This document shows, in pieces, positions 44,258 to 56,071 of a stretch of DNA of 64,000 nt. The stretch is from Mikania micrantha (lineage: Eukaryota > Streptophyta > Magnoliopsida > Asterales > Asteraceae): NCBI GenBank assembly GCA_009363875.1, contig CM018680.1:57667088-57731087 (forward strand), read 5' to 3'. Both the position numbers and the translations under genes were made by a program. A model generated the notes under the pieces. It made no database searches, was not told the DNA's origin, and was given only the letters and a program-made list of their open reading frames with translations. The first letter of the stretch is position 1. Every line of letters starts with the position of its first letter.

Positions 44258-45315
44258 GGTGTATTGTAAAGGTGGTGGGACGGTGGTTTGGGCGGTTGCG
44301 ACCTACCCTTATCATATGCCCTAGATATATACCATTTACAGTACATCGGGTGGATGTCAGTATTGAGGAATAAGGGAACTACCCGTTTAGGACACTTATC
44401 TGTTTAAGAACTTAGCTGCTTAGGAATTTACCTGCGTTAGGAACTATCTGCTAGATCTATTGATCTCCAGACAAGGACACACTCGTGGTATACTACAAAG
44501 GTGGTGGGACGGTGTAAGGGAGGTTGCGATCTACCCTTGCATATGCCCTATACATATACCATTTGTAGTATATCGGGGGTTTGTCAGTGTCAGGAACCTA
44601 GGACATTATTAGGAAATTACTAGGAAATTATTGTGAGGATATGATTGATGGACTGTTGATAGTATGTTTGTTGAATGGTTTGGATTGACTCATAGATGAG
44701 CACACTTGATAAACACTTATAAATTCACTTATGAAACACACAGATTGGACACGTAGGGTGCATAGGATCAATGAACGATGCGAACACTTAGTGATTGATT
44801 GGAGACTTGAATGATGATATAGACACTTGGAGAGAATATAAACGCATAGTGATGATACTAACACTTAGTGATGGTATGGACACTTGATGAGAATAAATTA
44901 CAGGGAGGATATGAACACTTAGTGACAACAAGATCACTCAGTGACGATATGGACCCTTATTGATGATTAGGGGCATTGAGATTTGGTATGGAATTTAGTG
45001 AACTTAGACATTAGGGGAACTTTAATGTCAGGTGAACTTAGACATTAGGTGAACTTAGAAATAGGCAAACCTACATGTCAGGTGAACTTAGACAATAGGC
45101 GAACATAATTGTCCAAGGGAACTAGAGACCACTTCACTCAAAATTATCCTACCTAGGATAAGGTTTGTGAAGTGTGACTATGGTAAGATACATGATACAC
45201 CCTAAATTCTAGCAAGGGCATAATCGTGGTGCAATGGAACGGTGGTGGGACGGTGTAGGGGAGATTGCGATCTACCTCTGCATATGCCCTATATATAAGC
45301 TTGTTGCATTGCATT
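44258..45315 (+). repeat. Leader of element 3: three copies of the structured module
   Basis: Copies at 44258-44347, 44487-44574 and 45228-45314 each have GGTGGTGGGACGGTG, a GGG...TTGCGA.CTACC part, then CATATGCCCTA and a closing arm. The outer arms of copy 1 (GTATTGTAAA with TTTACAGTAC) and copy 2 (ATACTACAAA with TTTGTAGTAT) differ at paired positions yet remain complementary. Between copies 2 and 3 lie degenerate repeats of CACTTAGTGATGATATG (44760-44960) and GGTGAACTTAGACATTAGG (44990-45110). Confidence 0.6.
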
Positions 45316-45565
45316 GGGAGGTTGTCAGTGTTGGTATAGGGTGGGAAATGTATAGGATTTAGGAATAGCTAGCTAATATTAGTTATGACCAACTAGGACA
45401 ATTAGTATAATAATAGGAAGTTTATAAATGTTATGAGTTTAATAACAGATAGGAGAGAAATATAGTTCCTATATGTAATCCTAACTGTTTAAATGAACTC
45501 GACTGACCATTGTTTGTATGACTTACTTGTAAACGGTAGTAACATGTTTCTAATTTCTCAGAATC

Positions 45566-47479
45566 ATGCCGCCGCGCCGTCACAACGAAGATGACTCGAA
45601 CAGTGGGGATGCTAACAATGGTAATGCCAACTCCGGCATACAAGAGTTAGCAACACTGATCACTGGATTGGTGAATCAACTGACACAAGCCAATCAGAAC
45701 ATCAATCAAAACAGAGGAGGTGCGAATCCGCCAACTTGCACATTCTAGAATTTCAACTCCTGTAATCCGCTGAAATTCACGGGTGCTGAATCAGCCACTG
45801 GTCTGTTGCAGTGGTTTGAGAGCATGGAGAACACATTCATTAACAACGATTGCCCGGAGAATCTGAAAGTTCGCTATGCCACCAGTGTTTTCCAAAAGAG
45901 AGCACTAACTTGGTGGAATGGAGAAAAGCGAACTAGGGGAGTTGATGCTGCCCTTGCACTGACATGGACAGAGGTCAAGAACCTAATGACCACTGAATTC
46001 TGTCCGCGAAGTGAGATGAGGAAGCTTTAGACTGAGTTTTGGGAACTCAAGCAGGACAGCGGGGAGAATGTAATCTACAATACTCAGTTCCATGAGTATA
46101 GCCTGCTGGTGCCTCATCTTGTGACACCTTTGGAAAGAGCGATAGAGAAGTATATCGGCGGGCTGCCGATGCATATTCAAGATACTGTTTATGGGAGCAA
46201 CCCTAAAACACTTGAGGCTGCGATCCGGTTGTCTGCTACACTTACGGATAACCATGAAAAGGCTGGAACTCTCACGAGAAAAGGAACCAAGAAGACGGAG
46301 GTGAAGAATACCACAAAAGAAGCAAAGACTAAGATCAAGACTGAAGTTGCTAGTTCATCAAAGAGCAGCAACAAAAAGAGGAAGACCAGGAACTTCATGG
46401 TCACTGCTCTTGCTGCTAAGTCTGCGCAGCAATCATCAAATAACTCCACTGCAAGGAACTACACTGGGAATACTCCCCAATGTAATACTTGCAGATATCA
46501 TCATATGCCAAACTTGCCTTGTCGCATCTGCAACAACTGTGGCAAGTATGGCCATTTTGCTAATGTTTGTCGGAGTGCACCGCAAGCACAAAGGATGCAA
46601 CATGCACCGCTTGCACTGCCAGCTCCACAAGCTCAACCTATTCCAGCTGTACCCGTTCGCCAGGTACCTCAAGCACAGACAAGAGCCTGTTATGAGTGTG
46701 GTGAAGTGGGTCACTTCAGGAATCAATGCCCAAAGTTGACCGGGAACAATCAGAGGGTGGCAAGAGGCCGGGCGTTTCAACTAAATGCTCCAGCTGCTCA
46801 AGCTAACCAGGATGTGGTCAACGGTACATTTCTGATCAACAACTCTTATGCATCTGTCTTATTTGATTCTGGTGCCGATAGGAGTTTTGTTTCATATGAT
46901 TTTGAATGCTTGCTTGGTAGAACACGTACACACTTAATTAAACCGTTTAACGTGGAGGTGGCTGACGGAAACACTATTGATATTGACACTGTTATTATCG
47001 GATGTACTGTAAACTTGAATGATCACGTTTTCCCGATTGATCTTATACCTATGCATCTTGGTAGCTTTGATGTTATCATAGGCATGGATTGGTTAGCCAC
47101 CCACAAAGTGGAAATAGTTTGCCATGAGAAATACATACGTATCCCCTTACTTTCTGGTGAAACTTTAAGAGTATTTGGAGAAACTTCTAGCAAAGGTCTT
47201 AAGCTTATGTCATGCACTAAAGCACACAAGTACCTTAGGAAGAAATGTATCGCATTTTTAGCTCATATTGTGGAGAAAAAGGATAAAGGAAAGAGAGTTG
47301 AAGATGTTCCTGTGATCAGAGATTTTCCAGAAGTATTTCCAGATGATCTGCCGGGTCTCCCACCAGAACGTCAAGTAGATTTTCGAATTGACTTAGTACC
47401 TGGTGCGAATCCAGTTGCTAAAGCTCCCTATAGACTTGCGCCTTCGGAGTTACAGGTATTGGCGAGCCAGCTGCAATAG
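45566..47479 (+). pseudogene. Element 3 gag and protease, with stops
   Basis: One frame from ATG at 45566 (MPPRRHNEDD) broken by TAG at 45746-45748, 46028-46030 and 47477-47479. It shows a capsid-like region (RALTWWNGEK), two CCHC knuckles (CNNCGKYGHFANVC and CYECGEVGHFRNQC), and protease LFDSGADRS, i.e. DSGA in place of the DTGA of elements 1 and 2. The N-terminus lacks the poly-proline stretch of elements 1 and 2, another sign of a separate family. The last stop falls at the start of RT. Confidence 0.9.
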
Positions 47480-50127
47480 CTTACTGATAAAGGATTCATT
47501 CGCCCGAGCCATTCGCCATGGGGTGCACCGGTCCTGTTTGTCAAGAAGAAGGACGGTCATTCCGAATGTGCATCGACTACCGCGAGTTGAACAAACTTAC
47601 AATCAAGAATCGATATCCACTGCCGCGTATCGATGATCTCTTCGATCAGCTTCAAGGCTCGGCATGGTTTTCAAAGATCGATCTTAGGTCCGGATATCAT
47701 CAGCTTCGCGTACATGAAGATGATATTCCTAAGACAACTTTCAGGACAAGATATGGCCATTATGAATTTCTGGTGATGCCTTTTGGCCTTACCAATGCAC
47801 CTAAGGTTTTCATGGACCTCATGAACCGTGTCTGCAGGCCATACTTGGATAAATTTGTGATTGTATTTATTGATGAGATTTTGATCTACTCAAAGACCAA
47901 AGAAGAACACGAGAAACACCTTAAGTTGGTTCTGGAGATCCTAAGAGAAGAGCGATTGTATGCCAAATTCTCTAAATGTGAATTCTGGCTTAAGGAAGTT
48001 CAATTCTTGGGACACATAGTCAATGAATATGGTGTTCACGTGGATCCTGCAAAGATAGAGGCGGTGAAGAATTGGAGTACACCGAAGACACCGACGGAGA
48101 TTCGATCATTTCTCGGACTTGCCGGTTACTATCGGCGATTCATTTCGAATTTCTCCAGAATTGCTGTCCCTCTCACTTCTTTGACTCAAAAGAATAAACC
48201 ATATGAGTGGGGACCGAAGCAAGAAGAGGCGTTTCAGACTTTGAAGCAGAAACTTTGTGATGCTCCTGTCTTGACACTACCTGATGGAAATGATGATTTT
48301 GTGGTTTATTGTGATGCATCCAACCTAGGTCTCGGTTGTGTTCTCATGCAACGGGGAAAGGTTGTGGCTTATGCATCAAGGCAATTAAAGATTCACGAGA
48401 AGAACTATACTACACATGACCTGGAACTTCGTGCAGTCGTGTTTGCCTTCAAGATATGGAGACATTATCTTTATGGCACTAAATGTGTAGTCTTTACTGA
48501 TCATAAGAGTTTGCAACATATCCTCAATCAGAAAGAGCTCAATATGAGACAACGGAGATGGGTTGAACTGTTGAACGATTATGACTGTGAAATTCGCTAC
48601 CATCCTCGTAAAGCGAATGTAGTAGCAGATGCGCTTAGCCGCAAAAGTCAAGTTCAGATCCATAGTGTCCGAGTGCACACTAATCTCCGTGACGATGTTC
48701 TCACAGCCCAACAACACTCATTAGCTCAAGATAATTTGAAGAATGAGATGTCTTGCGGGGCTGAAAGCTTATTGGAAACTAAGGATGATGGCTTAATGTA
48801 TTATTTAAATCGATTGTGGATACCGAACAGGGGTAATCTTAGAATGGTGATTATGGATGAAGCACATAAGTCTCGTTACTTAATCCATCCAGGTTCTGAC
48901 AAGATGTATCAAGACCTTCGGGGCTTGTACTGGTGGCCTGGAATGAGGAAGGATATTGCTGAATACGTGTCAAAGTGCCTTAACTGCGCTAAAGTCAAGG
49001 CAGAACATTAGCGACCTTCGGGATTGTTATTATAACCAGAGATACCGATGTGGAAGTGGGAGAATATCTCCATGGATTTCATTACTAAGCTCCCACGAAC
49101 CGCAAATGGTAAAGATAGCATTTGGGTGATTATTGATAGATTGACCAAGTCGGCTCATTTCTTACCGATACGCGAAACTTACCCGGTGCAGAAGCTAGCT
49201 CGTATCTACATTGATGAGATCATTAGCCGACATGGTATTCCCCTAAGCATAATCTCGGATCGTGATGCTCGTTTCACGGCACGATTTTGGGAATCACTTC
49301 ATGAAGCTTTTGGAACGAGACTGGATCTTAGCACTGCTTATCATCCTCAAACGGATGGTCAAACGGAGCGAACGATTCAAACACTGGAAGACATGTTGAG
49401 AGCTTGCGTCATCGATTTCGGAGGCAATTGGGATAGCCATTTACCATTGGTTGAGTTCTCGTATAACAACAGTTATCACGCGAACATTGGTATGGCACCG
49501 TTTGAAGCTCTTTATGGCAGGAAATGTCGGTCACCTATTTGTTGGACCAAAGTCGGCAATTCGCAGATTACTGGTCCCGAGATTATTCAGGAAACGACTG
49601 ACAAGATCCGCCAGATCCGCAACAATCTGTTAGCTGCTCGCAGTCGACAGAAGAGTTACGCGGATAAACGAAGAAAACCCTTAGAGTTTGAAGTGGGAGA
49701 TATGGTATTGCTTAAAGTGTCGCCTTGGAAGGGCGTTGTACGGTTTGGGAAGAAAGGTAAACTTGCTCCACGATATGTTGGCCCTTTTAAGATCCTTGAA
49801 CGGATCGGGAAGGTCGCCTACAAGTTGGAACTTCCTTCTGAACTTAGTAACGTGCCCCCGACGTTTCACGTGTCCAATTTGAGAAAGTGCTTAGCTGATC
49901 AGGATCTTCAGGTACCACTCGATGACATTCGCATCGATGATACCCTGCATTTTGTTGAAAAACCGGTGGAGATAATGGATCGTGAGGTTAAAAAGCTCAA
50001 ACGCAGTAGAATTCCAATTGTCAAAGTACGTTGGGAATCGAAGCGGGCTCCAGAGTTCACATGGGAGCGAGAAGATCAGATGAAGCTTAAGTACCCACAT
50101 TTATTTACTACGGTCACTCCAAGTTGA
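47480..50127 (+). pseudogene. Element 3 RT, RNase H, integrase, chromodomain, with defects
   Basis: The frame shifts by one base near 47555, then runs open to TAG at 49009-49011 and TAA at 49033-49035, and again from 49048 to 50127. The RT active site reads FIDE (Glu codon 47875-47877) where FIDD is required. RNase H motifs (YCDAS, TDHKS, ADALSRK) and the integrase zinc finger (DEAHKS...HPGSDK...CLNCAK) are present. The integrase catalytic core (MDFITKL, SDRDARF, DGQTERT), GPF motif and C-terminal chromodomain (VKVRWESKRAPEFTWERED) also remain. As it stands it cannot make a working polymerase. Confidence 0.9.
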
Positions 50128-50161
50128 ATTTCGGGACGAAATTCCCTTAACTAGGGGAGAC
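50126..50161 (+). other. Element 3 palindrome and polypurine tract
   Basis: GAATTTCG-GGA-CGAAATTC (50126-50144) followed by CTAGGGGAGAC directly against the 3' LTR. The outer pair is G-C here and A-T in elements 1 and 2. Confidence 0.85.
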
Positions 50162-53100
50162 TGTAACATCACTGTACTTTAGGTTGTCCGTACATCCGTA
50201 CATCCGTACGATTGTACTGTTACGACCTGAGATTCATTGTTATTAATGATAATGAATTATTTATTGATATTATTGATGATTATCACAATTATTGGTATAC
50301 ATATTGATGACATATTATACGCATAAACCATTGGAAGTTTAGTTGTAACCCAACTAAACAAAAACCAGAGAGTTTATCGCAGTTACATTATACTGATAAT
50401 GGATTTGGGTTTTCGTTTGGGAATGATAATATTAAAATTAGTAAATAACGGGAATAAATTACGCGAAGTGAGGTTACGAACATTACTTAAACGCGAATGT
50501 TGATTCAGAAATATTAACTTAATAATGTATTCGCGTGAGTGACGATTCACACGAATATAATTATTAAGAATAATATACCGAAACGATATTCCATATATCG
50601 TAAATCGAATCGAAATACGAAACGAACGTTGGATTCGCAAAGGTGACGATCTTTATGAATACGTACGCGAGTAACGTGTTTCGACGAGATAACAAAATAA
50701 TAAATTACGATAATAAAATAAGAGAAATAAATTAAAAACATTTATTAGGAATCACAATCTAACGCAAATTCGAACAAGTTATTTATTTAAAGAATTAATT
50801 TAACGATTATGAAACAAAACGGTTTTTACGATACATTTTTATTCGAAAATGTTTTATGACACAACAATTTTTAAAATCATTTTATTTAAAATGAAATATA
50901 GATTAATTGATAGGTGTTACATTTTTTTAAAATAAATATGTTTAACGAGTAAAACCGAGCATTTTATGGATTGTAACGCGATAAAAACGAGACCGAGCAA
51001 GGGGAAGGGAGACGCGTTATAAGGAAGAACATTCCCTTCCTTTCTTTCATTTCTCACATCCTTCTTCTCTCTCTAACTCCACCAAGAACACCATTTTCGT
51101 CACCCACAAGACCTCCACCTTCTCTCTAGCCTTTCTCCATCAATTCTTGACGGATTTTCGAGATCTAGGAACCTAAACGACCGGGGAATCAAGAGGAACA
51201 AGAATCTACAAAGAAATCCAACATTCACCAACTGAATCGAGGTAAATCTGAGGTTTAAATTTCGGATTTAATGGTAGTTAACAAACCCTAATCAATAGTG
51301 ATGTATCAACCGAGATAATCATGTCAAAACACTAAGATAACTTAGGATGAGTTGTGGGAAACCATGGTTTAGGTTTGTTCAGGTCGGGGGAAGGGGACGA
51401 AGAGACGGGTCTTCGACTCAACAGGGTGCCGAACCTGTGGGTTCTTCGAGTTAGCCGAACCTTCTTCGCACCTACAGCTTGACGAACCCTTACCCATGGG
51501 CCGAACCTTCTTAGCTACGGCCAAACCCTGGACATGAACGAACTATCTAGCTTACTGGTCACGAACCCATGCCATGCGAACCTTTCCTAGATCAAGCGAA
51601 CCATAGCAGCTGACTGCCGAACCATGGAGGGGTACGAACCTTATTGTTATGAGCGAACCTTGGCCAACCTTTGAGCCGAACCCTTGGCCGAATTCTCTGC
51701 AATCAGGGAGCCCAACGAACCTATGACTAACGAACCCATGCATAGTTGAACATAGGTGGGCCGAACCCTGCCTAGCAAACCCTTCTAAGGGCAGCGAACC
51801 TACACCCTAACTGGCGAACCTAGGCTGCCCTGAACCCTAATTACTGCCACTTATAACATGGCCGAACTTTAGAGTTGTGGAGGGTGATAGCAGCGAACCT
51901 AAAGGGGTGAGACGAGCCTTTGGGCTGTAAAGCCTAAACCTTGTCAAATTAGGGATGAACAAAAGGGAATTTGAAACTAAATACACTCATGCATGCATGG
52001 ATGCTTGGAATCATCACCTTTCATAATATGCATCAACTTAAAATTTTAAAGTTACATGGGTGAACCTTTTATGAGAATAACTTAAACATGAGTTCATTAA
52101 ACTTATGGTGGATTGATAATTGAGCTAAAAGTGGTGGGGTTAAAGTGATCATGCATGCATGTGTGAGGGTGGGTACACATAAGATAATACTCCCTTTCTT
52201 TTTAGCATGCCTATCTATGAGAAGAATGCATGCGATTTCACAAGGGATTCTTAATATTAGATAATTGACTAACAAGTTCAAATCAAATTATTATAATGAT
52301 CATTAATAAACTTCAGGTGTTACAAGTTAACTAGAATAAATAAACCAAGTTAACAAAATACTAGCGGTTAAGAGTAACACTTATGGACACTTGATTTAAA
52401 TAAAACGCAAATACTTAAAAATTATGGAACGCATGGAAATTACAGGTTGTTGAGTCATTCGTTGAGTTTACATACGCGAGCGCGCATAATACGAGAACCC
52501 CGACTCTAAGGAATGCAGGTGAATTCTCATAACCTCCCTCTCTTTAAACGGTTTTGTTTTAAAACTCGGAGGTGAAGCATGTATACCAAATTTAAATATT
52601 ATTTTTATAACACAAGGATAATACCTGTTTATCATTATGATATCATTTTTATGGATTATTACTGATTAATATGTAGCCGTGTAAATATTGTCATTGACTT
52701 CGGTCAATAACAAGGATTACATGTATTGTCACATACTCCGTGAATCATTACCTTTAACTTCTGTTAATCGTTTTGACTTCATGTATTGTCACGTGGAGAG
52801 ATTCCACTCCGTGAATCATTGCCTTTGACTTCGGTCAATTGCTTTGACTTCATGTATTGTCACGTGGTTAGCGACCACTCCATGGATCATGTTTTTAACT
52901 TATGTTAATAACATAATGCCCATGTATAGTCACAGATATTATTTGAGATTATTGATGTTGAGTTTGATTGAATGATTATGTGATTGGATATTTGTTATTA
53001 ACTATGATTATCTATGATTGACTATGACTTAAATTGTTATGTGGTTATGTGTTGATTGAATGTTTGATTGTTGAATTGGTGGTTGTGTGTTGGATTATCT

Positions 53101-53583
53101 CATACAGGTATTCATATGGATTTTCTCGGAAAGATTATAAGTTTTATACTCATTTTAAATAAAGTATTTTATAAAACCATTTTAAGCACAAACTTTTAAA
53201 CTTGTTTTACTAAAACCTTTTTAAGTATAAAAACTTATGATTACTCACCAACTACTTCTGTAGTTGACACTTGATTTCTTACATGTTTCAGGTGATGGAG
53301 ACAAGTAGGATGAAGAGGATGATCTCTTCTATTTTGGACATCATCACATAGGATTCTTGGACTTAGCTAATTAACTAAAATTCTGGCGATTAGAGTTTAG
53401 TTAGTTTAGCTAAATCTTTTATGTAATGGATGTATTTAATTCATGATGAACATGATTTTTGTGTAAACATTTAATTGGTTTGATTGATATGTGATGATTT
53501 AATTTAGATGCCCACGAGCTTTTGAACAATCTACACATCCCTCGTGGCATCCCGACGTTTCCGCCATCGGTCGGGGTGTTACA
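50162..53583 (+). repeat. Element 3, 3' LTR (3422 bp, complete)
   Basis: Starts TGTAACATCACTGTAC and ends GGGGTGTTACA. TATAAG at 51018-51023 is the likely TATA box. A spaced CGAACC tract occupies 51420-51910. The candidate intron is 52519-53291 (GCAG|GTGAAT to TTTCAG|GTGATGG), with donor stem CCTCC/GGAGG (52533-52537 and 52568-52572). Repeated hairpins lie at 52676-52930. Confidence 0.93.
52676..52930 (+). repeat. Hairpin array in element 3 LTR (about 70-bp units)
   Basis: About four imperfect units, each with TGACTTCGGTCA or TAACTTCTGTTA type hairpins and ATGTATTGTCAC followed by CCGTGAATCAT. Two units also have GTGG...CCAC stems with different loops. The array lies inside the candidate leader intron. 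Confidence 0.6.
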
Positions 53584-53588
53584 AGCTT

Positions 53589-55027
53589 AGAGTTCAAGAC
53601 GAAGATATACCGAAAACGGCCTTCCGAACGAGATATGGGCATTACGAATTCATGGTGATGCCTTTCGGATTGACAAATGCACCAGCGCGGTTTTCATGGA
53701 TCTCATGAACCGAGTGTGCAAGCCGTATCTGGATCAGTTCATCATTGTTTTTATTGATGACATCCTGATTTATTCTAAGAGCAAAGCAGATCATGAACAA
53801 CACCTTAGAAAGATCTTGGAGCTGTTGAAGAAAGAACAACTCTATGTTAAATTCTCCAAATGTGAATTCTGGCTTAGAAAAGTTCAATTTCTGGGTCATG
53901 TGGTTAACAGTGAGGGAATACACGTAGATCCTGCCAAGATCGAGGCGATAAAGAACTGGGATACTCCGAAGACACCGACGGAGATACGGTCTTTTCTGGG
54001 ATTAGCTGGTTATTATAGAAGGTTCATCTCGAACTTTTCTAAGATAGCTTTGCCTCTTACTAAACTAACTCAGAAAAGTGAACCGTTTGTCTGGGAGCAG
54101 AAACAAGAAGATGCTTTCCATACATTGAAACAGAAATTGTGTGATGCTCCGATTCTATCTCTCCCAGAAGGATGTGATGACTTTGTTGTATACTGTGATG
54201 CTTCCCATCAGGGACTTGGTTGTGTATTAATGCAACGAGACAAAGTTATTGCCTATGCCTCCAGACAGTTAAAAGTTCATGAGAAGAACTACACTACCCA
54301 TGATCTTGAACTGGGAGCGGTAATCTTCGCATTGAAGATTTGGAGACATTACTTATATGGCACCAAGTGTACCATATTTACTGATCACAAGAGTCTGCAG
54401 CACATCTTTGATCAGAAGGAGCTCAACATGCGACAACGCCGTTGGGTTGAACTTCTGAATGATTATGATTGTGTGATCAAGTACCATCCGGGAAAGGCGA
54501 ACGTTGTAGCTGATGCCTTGAGCCGGAAGGAACGGGTCAAACCCCTACGTGTTAGAGCGATGGGAATGACAGTGCAGACGAGTTTACGAGACAATATCAC
54601 TCAGGCACAACATGAATCAGTTGATCGAGAAAACTTGAAGAAAGAACTTGACTGCGGAGCGGAGAAACAGTTTGACATGAATCCTGATGGAATGATCTAC
54701 TACCGGGAACGTATATGGATTCCGGCGGTAGATGAATTGGGAAAACTTATCTTCGATGAAGCACACAAGACTAAATACTCTGTTCATCCAGGTGCTGATA
54801 AGATGTACCAAGACTTGCGTGGATTTTATTGGTGGCCTGGAATGAAGAAAGACATAGCCGAATACGTCGGTCGATGTCTAACGTGTGCGAAGGTAAAGGT
54901 GGAACACCAGAGACCATCTGGTCTACTGCAACAGCCTGAGATTCCGCTCTGGAAGTGGGAACAAATAGCTATGAATTTCATTACCAAGCTACCCCGCACT
55001 TCCAGTGGCATGATACGATATGGGTGA
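53589..55027 (+). pseudogene. Element 2 pol, middle part (RT C-terminus to integrase core)
   Basis: Resumes the RT frame straight after the target duplication. A 2-base insertion near 53686-53690 shifts the frame, which then reads open from 53696. FIDD is intact, followed by RNase H (YCDAS, LELGAV, TDHKS, ADALSRK) and the integrase zinc finger (DEAHKT...HPGADK...CLTCAK). The first integrase catalytic Asp is Asn here (codon 54974-54976, MNFITKL), a single G-to-A change that would abolish strand transfer. The frame ends at 55027 after a one-base shift near 55010. Confidence 0.9.
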
Positions 55028-56037
55028 TCATTGCCCGTTTAACAAAATCTGCTCATTTCTTGCCCATGTGTGAGAACTTCACCATAGATAAACTGGCAAG
55101 ATTATACATCAATGAGATAGTGGTACGCCACGGTGTGCCATTGTCTATTATCTCTGATCGAGACAGAAGATTCACATCAAGGTTCTGGCAATCGCTACAG
55201 AAATCTCTAGGGACACAGTTAAATCTGAGTACAGCTTATCACCCACAAACAGATGGTCAAAGCGAACGTACTATCCAGACCCTAGAGGACATGTTAAGAA
55301 CCTGTGTATTAGACTTCGGTGGGAGCTGGGACTCCCATTTTCCACTGATCGAGTTCTCCTACAATAACAGTTATCACAGCAGTATCGGATGTGCACCATT
55401 CGAGGCTCTTTATGGCCGAAAATGTCGATCACCGATCTTTTGGATTGAAGTGGGAGATAATAGTATAACTGGGCCAGAGCTTATTCAAGAGACCACTGAT
55501 AAGATTGCCCAGATTCAGAGAAGACTACAAGCTACAAGAAGCAGACAAAAGGGCTACGCTGACAAACGGCGCAAGCCGTTGAAATTCCAAGTGGGAGACC
55601 GTGTTATGTTGAAGGTATCCCCATGGAAGGGTGTAGTTTGCTCTGGGAATAAAGGCAAGTTAGCACCACGGTACGTAGGACCGTTCGAGATTATCGAACG
55701 TATTGGTCCCGTGGCATACAGACTGAGATTACCAGATGAACTCAGTGCGGTGCATGATGTATTTCACGTCTCGAATTTAAAGAAATGCCTTGCTGACGAG
55801 TCTCTCATCATTCCGATTGAAGAAATTCAAGTAGATGAACAGTTACATTTCATAGAAGAACCTTTGGAAATTATGGATCGCAAGGTTAAACAACTGAGGC
55901 GAAGCCGTATTCCGATTGTAAAGGTTCGATGGAACTCAAGACGCGGGCCCGAGTCTACCTGGGAACGAGAAGATCACATGAAGTCAAAGTATCCCCAACT
56001 GTTTGAAGAGGAAGCCGTACCCGATAACAACTCTTAA
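55010..56037 (+). pseudogene. Element 2 pol, C-terminal part (integrase core and chromodomain)
   Basis: In the shifted frame the integrase core continues from DTIWVII through SDRDRRF and DGQSERT, then GPF and a C-terminal chromodomain with RGPESTWERED, where elements 1 and 3 have Phe instead of Ser. The first Met of the open frame (54955) reads out-of-frame sequence before the shift. The stop at 56035-56037 overlaps the palindrome next to the polypurine tract. Confidence 0.9.
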
Positions 56038-56071
56038 ATTTCGGGACGAAATTTCTCTAACAAGGGGAGAT
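56036..56071 (+). other. Element 2 palindrome and polypurine tract
   Basis: AAATTTCG-GGA-CGAAATTT (56036-56054), then CAAGGGGAGAT immediately before the 3' LTR at 56072. Confidence 0.85.

Larger units (their letters stand above)
43117..53583 (+). mobile_element. Element 3: third chromovirus, nested in element 2
   Basis: TG...CA ends and a perfect 5-bp target duplication AGCTT (43112-43116 and 53584-53588) inside the RT gene of element 2. The order is shortened 5' LTR 43117-44021, primer site 44025-44037, long leader 44038-45565, gag-pol 45566-50127, polypurine tract 50151-50161 and 3' LTR 50162-53583. Its coding region is more decayed than that of its host element. The LTR sequence (ending CGGTCGGGGTGTTACA) marks a different family from elements 1 and 2, although the protein order is the same. 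Confidence 0.93.

Noticed and set aside
44258..45315. Three spaced repeats as a CRISPR-like array
   Set aside because: Repeats are long, imperfect and unevenly spaced, in a plant retrotransposon leader; pairing arms explain them better.
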